Counted from the stretch's first letter, positions 1 to 10,946 are shown. The stretch is 64,000 nucleotides of DNA from Lentisphaera araneosa HTCC2155 (GCF_000170755.1 NZ_ABCK01000004.1:186001-250000), one strand, 5' to 3'. The notes: generated by a model from the sequence alone, not told the origin. Numbers and translations are program-made.

Positions 1-611
1 GCTTTAAAGACGAAAAGAAACGCTTAGCCATCATGGTTTCCAAATACGATCATTGCCTCTACGATTTACTGCTTAAACACAAGTATGGCGAATTGGACGT
101 GGACATAGCTCTAATCCTTAGTAATCATCCCGATTTAAAAGCAACTGCAGAGCATTTCAATGTTCCTTATCACCATATTCCACGTAACAAAGACAATCGC
201 GAAGAAGCTGATCAAGCAGCCGTAGATCTCTTTCAAAAGGAAAAGGTCGACTTCGTGGCCATGGCACGTTATATGCAGATTCTTACGCCAACACTCATCA
301 ACGCATATCCCAATAAAATTATCAATGTTCACCACGGCTTCTTGCCAGCCTTTAAAGGTGCTAAGCCTTACCACCAAGCGTATACTAAAGGTGTTAAGCT
401 TATTGGATCGACGAGTCATTACGCCAACGAAGAACTCGATATGGGACCCATCATTGACCAAGTCACTGTACCAGTCACTCACGCACACTCAGCCGAAGAC
501 ATGGTTCGTGCAGGGCGAGACATGGAAAACAGCGTTCTTTCAAATGCGGTAAAAGCCCACGCATCCGATCGTATCATCGTTTACAAAGGCCGTACCATCA
601 TTTTCGACTAA
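1..611 (+). CDS. purU: Formyltetrahydrofolate deformylase, 3' part
   Basis: The reading frame is open from base 3, so the gene begins upstream of the window; about 202 residues are visible. PurU hydrolyses 10-formyl-tetrahydrofolate to formate and tetrahydrofolate in the cytoplasm, feeding formate to purine synthesis. The visible part is the formyltransferase-like domain: it contains NKIINVHHGFLPAF, with the Asn and His of the active site, then KPYHQAY, and ELDMGPII with the catalytic Asp. The ending resembles that of E. coli PurU (RTIIL). The N-terminal ACT domain of about 80 residues would lie outside the window. The internal ATG at 33 is not the start, because the homologous region begins before it. 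There is no link to the polysaccharide locus. Confidence 0.93.
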   Translation, partial: FKDEKKRLAIMVSKYDHCLYDLLLKHKYGELDVDIALILSNHPDLKATAEHFNVPYHHIPRNKDNREEADQAAVDLFQKEKVDFVAMARYMQILTPTLINAYPNKIINVHHGFLPAFKGAKPYHQAYTKGVKLIGSTSHYANEELDMGPIIDQVTVPVTHAHSAEDMVRAGRDMENSVLSNAVKAHASDRIIVYKGRTIIFD

Positions 612-728
612 ATCTCTCAATTCACACGAACTCATAATTACCCATATCAACAATGTCGCATAATATATGTTATGTATAATTATTTGGATCGCTTCCTAAG
701 AAGCTCCGCTTCGCCCCCCCCTGGGACC

Positions 729-746
729 GCCAAGCTCCAGCTTGGC
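729..746. repeat. Perfect hairpin, 8-bp arms
   Basis: GCCAAGCT and AGCTTGGC flank a two-base centre. The hairpin sits about 120 bases after purU without a T-run, so it may be a dispersed palindrome rather than a terminator. The rest of the 612-814 gap shows nothing else except the short motif at 781. Confidence 0.5.
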
Positions 747-780
747 AATTGCGGACAATACTTCATCCACAGAATTATTA

Positions 781-796
781 ACGCGTCTAAGACGAG
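781..796. repeat. Short GC-rich motif, copy 1
   Basis: ACGCGTCTAAGACGAG recurs at 1560-1575 with 14 of 16 bases identical, so the two copies bracket the small membrane-protein gene. The core CGTCTAAGACG is itself an inverted repeat. It may be a dispersed REP-like element; its copy number elsewhere is unknown. Confidence 0.35.
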
Positions 797-814
797 CTTA
801 TCTAATGTGTAAAA

Positions 815-1339
815 CTATGGCGGGTTTTCTTCAGTCGTGTTCACTTTTGAGTTGATTAAGGAGGGGACTAATCTTTCGGAAAAACCCGCTGCAAAAGACC
901 AAAAAAGTAATTTCCCAAAATCTTCTCCAGTCATTGGATATGTTTTCCATAAAAGACTCTCTAAAAATTCATTATCAGGAATACCTTCAGGTTTTTGAAT
1001 GTAAAAATTGGGGAATAAATCACCGTCAACAATTCCTGAAAGAACCATGATATAGAGAACCATAGCAAAAACCCCCCCAAAGAGAGGTATGACTAAAATT
1101 TGAGGCCATGATTGACTGAGTAGCTTTAGTTCATTGTCCTCCATTCTCTTTAATCTTTGCTGGATACTGACAAAGCCGCCAATTATACCACATGAAATTA
1201 CTAACCAAGAAATCATAATTCGGTCTTGAAATATTCCACCCAGTGAAACTCCGCCTGCGACAAGCATCATGATCGCGGTAGTGTAAACAAGTCTTTTACT
1301 AATTATTTGAAGTGCTTCAATTTTATCATCTTTCGTCAT
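815..1339 (-). CDS. Small four-helix membrane protein, unknown function
   Basis: I do not recognise a named family. The 174-residue product has about four hydrophobic segments: near residues 18-40, 45-63 and 82-105, plus a weaker C-terminal one ending in FAAGFSERLVPSLI. The ATG at 1339 is preferred over a TTG ten codons upstream, because AAGGGA lies about nine bases before the ATG. The protein is most likely in the inner membrane. It is a single gene on the minus strand, bracketed by the two short GC-rich motifs, and has no functional context. Confidence is good that it is coding and low for any role. Confidence 0.6.
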   Translation of the reverse strand: MTKDDKIEALQIISKRLVYTTAIMMLVAGGVSLGGIFQDRIMISWLVISCGIIGGFVSIQQRLKRMEDNELKLLSQSWPQILVIPLFGGVFAMVLYIMVLSGIVDGDLFPNFYIQKPEGIPDNEFLESLLWKTYPMTGEDFGKLLFWSFAAGFSERLVPSLINSKVNTTEENPP

Positions 1340-1559
1340 GTCATCATATCCCTTAATTATATTAAACAAATGGACTCATGCATAAAAATAAATCAAGAGC
1401 TTATATTTCCTTGTTCTTTGATTTTTTTAGGTGTTGGTTCCACAAACTTTGGATTGCCTTTGGTGGCACTCTTTGACGATTTTTTATTTTCCCCCATTAA
1501 ACTGGATAAAAAGGAATCAATATGTTTTTAAAATCTCCGTAGACACCTCCGAATTTTTA

Positions 1560-1575
1560 ACGCGTCTCAGGCGAG
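1560..1575. repeat. Short GC-rich motif, copy 2
   Basis: ACGCGTCTCAGGCGAG matches the copy at 781-796 at 14 of 16 positions. It lies in the gap between the membrane protein and the next hypothetical gene. Confidence 0.35.
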
Positions 1576-1635
1576 TCTAGCCCTTGCCCTTCCATTAAAA
1601 ATTTAAAATTAAAGTGCCTACAATTGCTCTAAACC

Positions 1636-1666
1636 ATCTGTGTTAATCCGTGAAATCTGTGGTTAA
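1636..1666. repeat. Low-complexity intergenic element (CTGTG...GTGAAATCTGTGG)
   Basis: The segment reads roughly as 'ctgtgttaatccgtgaa' followed by 'atctgtggttaa'. It is flanked on both sides by AT-rich strings built from AATTAAAAATT and AATTCAAAATT. Sequences of this style recur between genes in several bacterial phyla, from memory rather than a search, and look like dispersed non-coding repeats. The remainder of the 1340-1737 gap holds nothing else I can support. Confidence 0.3.
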
Positions 1667-1737
1667 ATTTCCCTTGAACTTCAATTAAAAATTCAAAATT
1701 GAGAATTAAAAATTTAAGCGCAGCGCAAGTGTCTAAC

Positions 1738-2082
1738 TTATGGAAGCAATGTTGACCACTTACTATAGAAGGTTTTGATCATCACTGGAACCATGGCCAC
1801 AGGAACATCATCGATGGTATTTTCTTTAGCATTTTTTGAGATTCTGACACCATAAGTATCATTCTCTTGCGACTCACGCCAGATATGTATCTGAATGCCA
1901 TCTTCGTTATAGAACGAGATTCCCCAAGGACAGAAATCATCGCCCTGCTCTTCGAGATTAGTCATTAAGGCATCTGCCTCTGCTATATCAATGGCTTGCC
2001 ATTTGGCCAAGGCATCAGCCTCACCACTTACTTGAAAATCATCTCCTTCAAAATCTGACTTCTGAAACCATGCGTCCATCAT
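1738..2082 (-). CDS. Small hypothetical acidic protein
   Basis: The 114-residue protein is rich in Asp and Glu, has no signal peptide or membrane segment, and is probably cytoplasmic. I recognise no family. Translation is well supported: AAGGAGG lies four bases before the start on the minus strand. Two consecutive ATG codons are possible starts, and the first has the better spacing. The middle part (CPWGISFYNEDGIQIHIW) looks like a small folded domain. It has no operon partner, since the next gene on the right is on the opposite strand. Confidence 0.6.
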   Translation of the reverse strand: MMDAWFQKSDFEGDDFQVSGEADALAKWQAIDIAEADALMTNLEEQGDDFCPWGISFYNEDGIQIHIWRESQENDTYGVRISKNAKENTIDDVPVAMVPVMIKTFYSKWSTLLP

Positions 2083-2180
2083 AAATCCTCCTTAATTTAT
2101 TTGCTCCTCATAATCTAATCTCTTAATTCCTATTGACTACTAAAACTCGAAACACACGCACATTCTTTTTGTTTAACTGA

Positions 2181-2276
2181 GCATTCGTCATAGATGCTTA
2201 TTTAAAGGGCGATCAGCATGCTATTGACTGGGCGAACTATTGGCCACAGGATAAGTTAGTTCAATGGGGAAGTTAA
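2181..2276 (+). pseudogene. Possible C-terminal gene remnant
   Basis: A 31-codon stretch after a TGA reads as a plausible protein end (DAYLKGDQHAIDWANY, then PQDKLVQWGS and stop), with no start or upstream continuation. It lies just before the WYL regulator. It may be the tail of a lost gene or chance. Confidence 0.25.
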
Positions 2277-2307
2277 AAACAGAAAGTAAGGAATTTAATA
2301 AGAGTTC

Positions 2308-3291
2308 ATGAAAGTTTATAAGAACAAAATTGTACGGATGCAACGTTTTCTCAATTTGTTGCGCCAAGAGACCTATCCCAATAAAGAAAGCTTTCGTCGT
2401 ATGCTGATGGAATCTGACCAGGCTAAGGAAGAGAGCTATGCAGTATCTACAAAGACCATAGGTCGTGAAATAGATTTCATGCGGGATGAGTACAAGGCCC
2501 CCATATACTACGATGATAGCGAATTAGGCTACTACCTCACTGATCCAACTTGGCAACTTCCCTTTCAGACTCCCGATCAAGAAGAGTTCTTCACTGATCT
2601 ATTTGCTTTGCGCATTGCTAATAAGACCATCCCAGCACCTTTGCGTGAGACCTTAGAATGTTTAGAAGAAGTCCAGCAAGCTGCATTAGCAGGAAGCCCC
2701 GATGATCTTCAGGCCATGGAGTCATTGATTAGCAAAGACCCACGTATACCCGAGATTGCTCCCGAAATCTACAAAGCTGTTCTCACAGCCTGGCAAGAGA
2801 GTCGGCCCATGACGATTCACTACCGTGGAGCCGGAGGACATAAAAGTGAAAGACAAGTTGATGCTCATGCACTCTACTTAGGTAATGATAGTTGGTACAT
2901 CCACGCCTATTGCCACAAGGCAGAGGGTTTCCGCAGCTTTGCCCTGCATCGCATAAGCAAGGCTGAAATCAGCGATGGCTTCTTCAAGAAGGATCTGAAA
3001 GTCATTAACAAAATCAAAATGGGCTCCCCCTTTAGCTACAAGACAATCGACAATGCCGAAGTTATTGCCTCACCACAAGTGGCTCAGTTAATTGCTGAAC
3101 GTGATTGGTTCCCGGGACAAGTTAATGAATGGCGTGAGGATGGCAGCCTCTGTGTGCGCTACACCAAAGTCGCCGAAGACATTCTCATCAGCTGGGTCCT
3201 CGGCTACGGTGGCGAACTGCAACTCATTACCCCACCCTCGGCCGTCGACAAACTAAAAGAGAAGTTAAAAAAACTACAGAAAATCCATTAA
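2308..3291 (+). CDS. WYL-domain transcriptional regulator
   Basis: The 327-residue cytoplasmic protein has an N-terminal winged-helix region (about residues 1-80) and a WYL sensor domain from about 165 to 235. In the sensor the segment GNDSWYIHAYCH carries the family signature in variant form, followed by a conserved Arg-rich HRI segment. WYL proteins bind ligands such as nucleotides or nucleic acid and control transcription, often in stress or defence settings. The C-terminal WCX-like extension is present (about 240-320). It stands alone, with a decayed HTH gene downstream, so no target can be named. The start has a weak upstream AAGAG. Confidence 0.85.
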   Translation: MKVYKNKIVRMQRFLNLLRQETYPNKESFRRMLMESDQAKEESYAVSTKTIGREIDFMRDEYKAPIYYDDSELGYYLTDPTWQLPFQTPDQEEFFTDLFALRIANKTIPAPLRETLECLEEVQQAALAGSPDDLQAMESLISKDPRIPEIAPEIYKAVLTAWQESRPMTIHYRGAGGHKSERQVDAHALYLGNDSWYIHAYCHKAEGFRSFALHRISKAEISDGFFKKDLKVINKIKMGSPFSYKTIDNAEVIASPQVAQLIAERDWFPGQVNEWREDGSLCVRYTKVAEDILISWVLGYGGELQLITPPSAVDKLKEKLKKLQKIH

Positions 3292-3345
3292 TTCTTTGAT
3301 TCTTTCTAAGTAAAATATTCTTTTATCAGAAAAAAGGATTACCTG

Positions 3346-3598
3346 ATGAGTACTAAGAAAACCACAAGGCTAGAACTCTATCAAGAAGTCTAGTCCAAAT
3401 CCCTATTGCAATTATCCAAAAAATATCGCATGTCGGATCGAGGCTTAGCCAAGCTCTGTAAAAGACATAAAATCCCGACCCCACCTCGTGCTTATTGGGC
3501 AAAAAATAGAATGTGGTGTGAAAGCTCATAAAACGAAATTACCAAAGCCATCTGATAATCCCGAGATCACTCTTCGAAACACATTAAAGATTATTTAA
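3346..3598 (+). pseudogene. Decayed small HTH DNA-binding protein gene
   Basis: The frame opens with ATG and a good AAAAGGA site, then meets TAG at codon 16 where a Trp codon is expected. It continues as LSKKYRMSDRGLAKLCKRHK and PTPPRAYWAK, a pattern known from small helix-turn-helix proteins. Near base 3510 the frame shifts by +1; the next frame continues VKAHKTKLPKPSDNPEI to a TAA at 3596. One nonsense change and one frameshift therefore separate it from an intact gene. It is a recent pseudogene, without partners. Confidence 0.7.
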
Positions 3599-3678
3599 AG
3601 AAATATCAATGAAAAAACTAAACCATGATATGTCAATAATTTTAAACTCAAATCCCTTCACTCACTCACGTGGACAAG

Positions 3679-3714
3679 ATCAATCATGTTTTAGACTAAT
3701 AAAACGTGATTGAT
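3679..3714 (-). terminator. Long hairpin after the AraC gene
   Basis: ATCAATCATGTTTTA at 3679-3693 pairs with TAAAACGTGATTGAT at 3700-3714 with one G-T pair and a six-base loop. It lies about 30 bases beyond the stop of the minus-strand AraC gene and is the likely terminator for it. Confidence 0.5.
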
Positions 3715-3746
3715 ATTAGGAGGTAGGTATCATTGGGGATAGGGAT

Positions 3747-4550
3747 CTACTTCCTATACTGACTGGGAGTGATCCCCTGAAACTTTTTAAATTGTTTGGA
3801 GAATTCAAAGGCATTGCAGTATTTAAGCTGATCAGAAATCTCTTCAATACTATGACTTGTTTGGGTGAGTAAGGCGACGGCTTTTTCCATTCTAAATAAG
3901 TTCTGATACTGACGAGGGGTGCAATTCATTTCCTCTTTAAATTTCTTTCGCAAGCTCTCATACCCCACCGCTCGCAGCTGACAAAAATCCTGTATTTTAT
4001 CACTCACATGAAAATTGTTTCTCAGGTAATCACAAGCTTCTTGAACCACCGAAGGGCTCTCTTGAATACTTTGGGCAAAAAAATCCTGCAGAAGAGCAAT
4101 GATTTCAGGTAGTAGCCTAGGAACTTGATGGCTTTCACATTCTTTTAGCTTGTCTATCATTTGCCGATGCGTTTCCAAAAGACTTTTGCTGATCTCGCAA
4201 AAGCCCACAAGCTTATTCTCCTTAATCATCTGACACGCCAACATCATCTCGTAAGTTTTGACGCCAAAGTCGAAAAAGACTTCCTGCCATTCTTCGCTCG
4301 TATCAATAAAAGTACTATGCTTCAATTGTGGCAGTCTTTGAAAATACATCCCCTGTCGTAATGGGTGTTCATGACCATTATGATCCACATAAGTACCCTT
4401 GCCTTTGACTATAAAAACGACCGCATACCAAGGCCACCTTAAATTCTGAAAGTCAAGTCTAACAGATTTAGACAACTGCCCCAGGCCAACTCTTTCAGAC
4501 TGATCACTAAAGTAGCGATGCGTCAGCATATTATTTTTACCAAAAAACAT
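3747..4550 (-). CDS. AraC-family transcriptional regulator
   Basis: The protein is up to 267 residues long. It has an N-terminal cupin-like sensor (about 30-115, with HPLRQGMYF) and a C-terminal double helix-turn-helix (about 175-265) ending in the family signature FSKQFKKFQGITPSQYRK. It is divergent from the beta-galactosidase and probably activates it in response to a sugar. The start is uncertain. The first ATG at 4550 overlaps one of three TACCAAA repeats that could be its own operator. The second ATG at 4529 would leave all three in the intergenic region. Neither ATG has a clear ribosome binding site. A hairpin follows the stop. Confidence 0.88.
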   Translation of the reverse strand: MFFGKNNMLTHRYFSDQSERVGLGQLSKSVRLDFQNLRWPWYAVVFIVKGKGTYVDHNGHEHPLRQGMYFQRLPQLKHSTFIDTSEEWQEVFFDFGVKTYEMMLACQMIKENKLVGFCEISKSLLETHRQMIDKLKECESHQVPRLLPEIIALLQDFFAQSIQESPSVVQEACDYLRNNFHVSDKIQDFCQLRAVGYESLRKKFKEEMNCTPRQYQNLFRMEKAVALLTQTSHSIEEISDQLKYCNAFEFSKQFKKFQGITPSQYRK

Positions 4551-4614
4551 ATTTTATTTACCAAACAACTCATTCATAAATATTAATTATTATATATCTT
4601 TAATACCAAATAAC
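4538..4614. promoter_or_regulatory. Three direct repeats, candidate AraC binding sites
   Basis: TACCAAAAAAC at 4538-4548, TACCAAACAAC at 4559-4569 and TACCAAATAAC at 4604-4614 share nine to ten of eleven bases. The first two are 21 bases apart, two turns of the helix, as is typical for AraC half-sites. The third lies just before the beta-galactosidase start. Confidence 0.45.
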
Positions 4615-4623
4615 AATTTATAG

Positions 4624-7608
<2,985 letters not shown>

Positions 7609-7758
7609 CTCAAAGCTATAGTCAGAATATTCAATAAATCATAGGATACAGTCTAGATTCAGAGGACCGAGTCCAGTTTACTTAAGTGCAGCTTCATTCA
7701 TATCCGGTCACGTCTTTCATAAACATTCTAATTAAAACTGATTTAATCAGAGTAAAGA

Positions 7759-7788
7759 AAAAGCACTTACATCGCTGTAAGTGCTTTT
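7759..7788. terminator. Bidirectional rho-independent terminator
   Basis: AAAAGCACTTAC pairs with GTAAGTGCTTTT around a six-base loop, with T-runs readable on both strands. It lies about 150 bases after the beta-galactosidase and would also be the natural terminator of the adjacent tRNA remnant on the minus strand. Confidence 0.75.
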
Positions 7789-7798
7789 TTGTTTTCGA

Positions 7799-7843
7799 GT
7801 GGGCCCTGAGGGACTTGAAGCCACGACCGTCCGATTATGAGGC
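7799..7843 (-). pseudogene. Decayed 3' half of a tRNA with CAU anticodon
   Basis: Read on the minus strand, the segment starts in the anticodon loop (CTCATAA, anticodon CAT). It continues through the variable loop GGTCG and a T-loop (TTCAAGT) to the acceptor end CAGGGCCCAC. The T-stem has lost pairing (GTGGC against CCCTC), and the D-arm and 5' half are missing. It looks like a tRNA-Met or Ile2 remnant, possibly an old integration site. No integrase is nearby. Confidence 0.6.
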
Positions 7844-8118
7844 AGTTTTTTGGCCTATTTTCAGTACTTTTTTTGCTGTTTTTCTTCAGGTTTGAGGAGA
7901 AACTGGTACTCGGTTCATAATGGTTCAATTCGCTGCATGAAAAAGCAAAGTGCTACAAAAGTAGCTACAGTCTAATTCCTTGAATTATACATTAGAACAA
8001 AGGTAAAGATTTTATCTTTAGGTAGCTATTAGGTTGATTCTATAACTTATTGAATATAAATCTTATCCTAACTTGCGGTTAAGGTCGTCATAGCTTGAGG
8101 ATAAAGTCCGACACTTCA
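7844..8118. other. Gene-free stretch
   Basis: No supported gene. It contains an AT-rich run after the tRNA remnant and a short ATG frame at 7938 that ends after twelve codons. It may be debris from the event that truncated the tRNA, but nothing specific can be claimed. Confidence 0.3.
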
Positions 8119-8937
8119 CTAATACCTCTCTTTCAAAAGTCCAAGCATGTGATGGTTTACGTCCCAGAGGTTTGTTATTGGTTCGTTGCTTAGGGGAAGT
8201 GTGGGCATATAACCCGCAGGTCCAAATTCTGGACAAATGTAAAAACTATCGACGCGACGCTTTTTATTAAGATCGACAATATGATCCCACCAAGAAAAAT
8301 GAGCTTCCATTGCATTTTTGTTGTGAGGGCAGCGAGGGTCATTAATTTGTGGCCCCTGTTCATGCCCTACTCTCGCGTGAATATAATCACAGCGCTCCAT
8401 GGCCTTCTCCACACGCTCCTGCTGATTTTGCAAGAGTGATTCATGAACACAGCACCAATGAGAAAAGTCGGCATTGAGACGTAATTCTGGAATCTCTTCC
8501 ATCATTTCGAGAGTTGTGTTAATAGAGAAGCTAAAGCGACCGCGATGAACTTCATGAACGACTTTTAAGTCAATTGCGTCTGCATAAGCATTAATCTCAC
8601 GAATGATTTTTGCGTTTTCCGCAAGAGTGAAGTAATCTTTCCCTGTATGCGAATTCACAAAAATTGCATTGAGTTCTTTGTGATTATCTAGTTGTTCTTT
8701 GGAGTAATCAATATGATCTTGAACTGTCGCTCTAGCTCTAAATAAATCCGAATGCTGCTGCCCTATAAACTCAAGTTCATATTTATTGAGAAGTTCTTTC
8801 ATTTCGGCACGTTCATCCGCCTCAAAAGAAGCGCGAACTTCTATGGCGTCAAAACCGCCCTCTTTTATCTTCTTTAAGTTGGCTTCAAGGGAATGTTCGG
8901 CCATTCCCCATAAACCACGTACAAATTTAAATTTCAT
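8119..8937 (-). CDS. Sugar phosphate isomerase/epimerase-like TIM barrel
   Basis: The 272-residue protein belongs to the xylose-isomerase-like TIM-barrel superfamily (AP endonuclease family 2). Likely metal ligands are Glu in KVVHEVHRGRFSF, Asp and His in NADFSHW, a His in HARVGHEQGP, and Glu near the C-terminus in YICPEFGPAGYM. Members interconvert keto and aldo sugars or epimerise sugar acids; the substrate cannot be told here. There is no signal peptide. It lies 22 bases after the phyH-like gene on the same strand, so the two are co-transcribed and probably act on the same compound. The ribosome site is weak, consistent with translational dependence on the upstream gene. Confidence 0.85.
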   Translation of the reverse strand: MKFKFVRGLWGMAEHSLEANLKKIKEGGFDAIEVRASFEADERAEMKELLNKYELEFIGQQHSDLFRARATVQDHIDYSKEQLDNHKELNAIFVNSHTGKDYFTLAENAKIIREINAYADAIDLKVVHEVHRGRFSFSINTTLEMMEEIPELRLNADFSHWCCVHESLLQNQQERVEKAMERCDYIHARVGHEQGPQINDPRCPHNKNAMEAHFSWWDHIVDLNKKRRVDSFYICPEFGPAGYMPTLPLSNEPITNLWDVNHHMLGLLKERY

Positions 8938-8959
8938 TATTCACTTCTTGTATTCGTCA

Positions 8960-9838
8960 TTAGCTATGTCTTCTAAAATGAATTTTTTCTTCTTTTGTTA
9001 CACCTTTCCACTCATACGGGTCCACACCTGACACCAATTCTACGGCTCTATTGTCCTGTAAAGAAGCGGGCAATGCAGACTCCCCCCAAGGCAACAGGGA
9101 ATATGAATTCATATAGTGACTCACCAAAACTCTTCTATACTGATCTGAACGATTTTTTTGCGACCTATGCAAAAGGTAACCATTAAAAAAAACAACTGAG
9201 CCTTTTTTTACCTCAACGGGAATCTGTTGACTATCATCAAAACCATAAGCCATATTCGAAGCATCATATTCTTCATTATTGTGATGCGCTTTCTGCGGAA
9301 AGATCTGTCCATCGCGATGAGAACCCGGAAGAATCCACAAACAGCCATTATCGACAAAAGCATCATCAAGAGCAATCCATGCACCAATTAAAGAGCGATC
9401 ACGCGTGGGAATATAAAACTCATCCTGGTGCCATGCCTGCCCCTGATACCCTGGTGGCTTAACAAAAAACATCGACTGCATACACTTTACAGAACCATCC
9501 CAGAAGGGTAAATGGGCACCAGTAAGCTGACTCAAAATTGAACAAACTTTTGGATGCTTGACATACTTGTCTACAATAGGTGAATGAAAATGAGGCTGAT
9601 GGATACACAGGACTTTCTTAATCACATCTTCGTCTGAATCTGTCGGCAATATTTCAATGGGGTTCTTAGCTGGTGAGTATTCTTCTCTGATAATTTTTGG
9701 GGCATCATTCTTGAGCTCATCGACTTCATCATGGCTGAGTAATTCATTGGCAATATAAAAACCTTGATCCACAAAGTGTTGTACATCATTTTCACTTAAA
9801 CTCTTAGGCCAATCAATTTTTTGAGTTTCCTGAAGCAT
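8960..9838 (-). CDS. PhyH-family Fe(II)/2-oxoglutarate dioxygenase
   Basis: The 292-residue cytoplasmic enzyme belongs to the phytanoyl-CoA dioxygenase family. The iron facial triad is visible as His and Asp in AWHQDEFYIPTRD and the distal His in FNGYLLHRSQ. A following Arg-rich segment (SDQYRRVLVSHY) would bind 2-oxoglutarate. The GCLWILPGSHRDGQIF segment is also typical. Family members hydroxylate small molecules, and sugar-linked operons often contain one. It starts after a clear AGGAG and is followed by an isomerase/epimerase in one operon. It is divergent from an AraC regulator, the probable controller. Confidence 0.88.
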   Translation of the reverse strand: MLQETQKIDWPKSLSENDVQHFVDQGFYIANELLSHDEVDELKNDAPKIIREEYSPAKNPIEILPTDSDEDVIKKVLCIHQPHFHSPIVDKYVKHPKVCSILSQLTGAHLPFWDGSVKCMQSMFFVKPPGYQGQAWHQDEFYIPTRDRSLIGAWIALDDAFVDNGCLWILPGSHRDGQIFPQKAHHNNEEYDASNMAYGFDDSQQIPVEVKKGSVVFFNGYLLHRSQKNRSDQYRRVLVSHYMNSYSLLPWGESALPASLQDNRAVELVSGVDPYEWKGVTKEEKIHFRRHS

Positions 9839-9927
9839 TTTTTTCTCCTATTAATTTTAGAATTGTCTAAGCTTAAGAAGATTTATCACGATTAGCAATT
9901 ATCTTAAAAATAAAAAAATTATCTATA

Positions 9928-10695
9928 ATGAATATTTTATCAGAAAAAAGCACTTTTTATTCATCAAAAATTACCTATAATCAAAAAAGTTCACTTGGAC
10001 CTAGAGTGCAGAACAACTTGCAGTTCGTCTGGGTTAAGAAAGGTAAAATTCATTTATCCATTAATAAAAAACAGATCATTATAGATAAAGGTGAGTTCAT
10101 TTTTCTCTTTCCCAATCGACAGGAGTTCTTTGTTTTTGATGAAGGTACAGAGCACAGTTGGATCGACATTTCATCACCTAATAAACTCGATCATACAGAG
10201 ATAGAATTTAAGGTAATGAAGGCGAGTTCTTTCATGCATAAATGTGAAAGTTTACTGGGACATAAGCAAAGTATTTCCTGTAAAGAACAATCCACTCAGG
10301 CTTTTGTTCATCGAGCCTTCATTTGTGAAGCCATTGATCTTTTATTGGAAAGAAAAAAAAATCCTGCTTATACTCTACATGTCCAGAAAGCCATTGATTA
10401 CTGCAAAGAAAATTTAAGTGCAAAATTAGACAGTAAAATCCTTGCTCAACATGCAGGTTTGAGCCCCATTTACCTAAGCAAGTTATTTAACAATGAATTA
10501 GGTTTAAGTTGTGCCAAATACATTTTGCAACTGCGTTGTGACGAAGCTGAAAAACTACTCCTTAATACAGGGATTTCATCAGCAGAAATTGCCTTCCAAT
10601 GCGGATTTGCAACTCCCAATCACTTTTCTAGAATTTTCTCACAACAAAAAGGCCAGAGCCCAGGAAAATACCGAAAAAGTCATTGGGGGCAATAA
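9928..10695 (+). CDS. AraC-family transcriptional regulator
   Basis: The 255-residue protein has an N-terminal cupin-like sensor (about 15-105) and a C-terminal double helix-turn-helix (about 155-252) with LGLSCAKYILQLRCDEAEKL and the signature FSRIFSQQKGQSPGKYRK. It is divergent from the phyH-isomerase operon with an 89-base gap, so it probably regulates that pair. The region before the ATG is A-rich with no strong ribosome site. It is only distantly like the AraC protein at 3747. It marks the left edge of the polysaccharide locus. Confidence 0.88.
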   Translation: MNILSEKSTFYSSKITYNQKSSLGPRVQNNLQFVWVKKGKIHLSINKKQIIIDKGEFIFLFPNRQEFFVFDEGTEHSWIDISSPNKLDHTEIEFKVMKASSFMHKCESLLGHKQSISCKEQSTQAFVHRAFICEAIDLLLERKKNPAYTLHVQKAIDYCKENLSAKLDSKILAQHAGLSPIYLSKLFNNELGLSCAKYILQLRCDEAEKLLLNTGISSAEIAFQCGFATPNHFSRIFSQQKGQSPGKYRKSHWGQ

Positions 10696-10875
10696 TCTTA
10701 AACGAAGTAATCTAATTCCTGTAGTCAATGGGAGTTAAAATAATCAATAGAACATAATATGCAGTCGAAGTTCATAGACCCGATTGATTAATAACATATA
10801 ACTTTAAGATATTAGGCTCTTATTACATAAAAGGTATGCTGTACCCTTAAAAAATCATTTCTAAAGCTCCGTCAC

Positions 10876-10889
10876 AGTGCATATGCACT
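10876..10889. promoter_or_regulatory. Perfect 14-bp palindrome
   Basis: AGTGCATATGCACT is a perfect palindrome. It lies 18 bases upstream of the -35 box of the oxidoreductase promoter and could bind a dimeric regulator different from the one acting on the 12-base-spaced repeats. Nothing else is evident in the 10696-10900 gap. Confidence 0.35.
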
Positions 10890-10906
10890 AAATATTTATT
10901 TTGAAT

Positions 10907-10946
10907 TTGCATTTAACATATTATATTAGTATACTATATATAATAC
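10907..10946 (+). promoter_or_regulatory. Promoter with tandem operator, site 1
   Basis: TTGCAT at 10907 and TATACT at 10930 are 17 bases apart. Operator units ATTAGTATAC (10925-10934) and TATATAATAC (10937-10946) have the 12-base spacing seen throughout the locus and cover the -10 box, as expected for repression. The first unit contains part of the palindrome TAGTATACTA. Confidence 0.6.

Noticed and set aside
1307-1531. Plus-strand 74-codon frame overlapping the membrane-protein start
   Set aside because: Mostly antisense to the better-supported minus-strand gene and its upstream region; no ribosome site.
4586-4620. Copy of the 12-base-spaced operator before the beta-galactosidase
   Set aside because: There is a TAATAC but no second unit 12 bases away; the TACCAAA repeats explain the region better.
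7938-7976. Short ATG frame after the tRNA remnant as an integrase relic
   Set aside because: Only twelve codons (MKKQSATKVATV), no recognisable recombinase residues.
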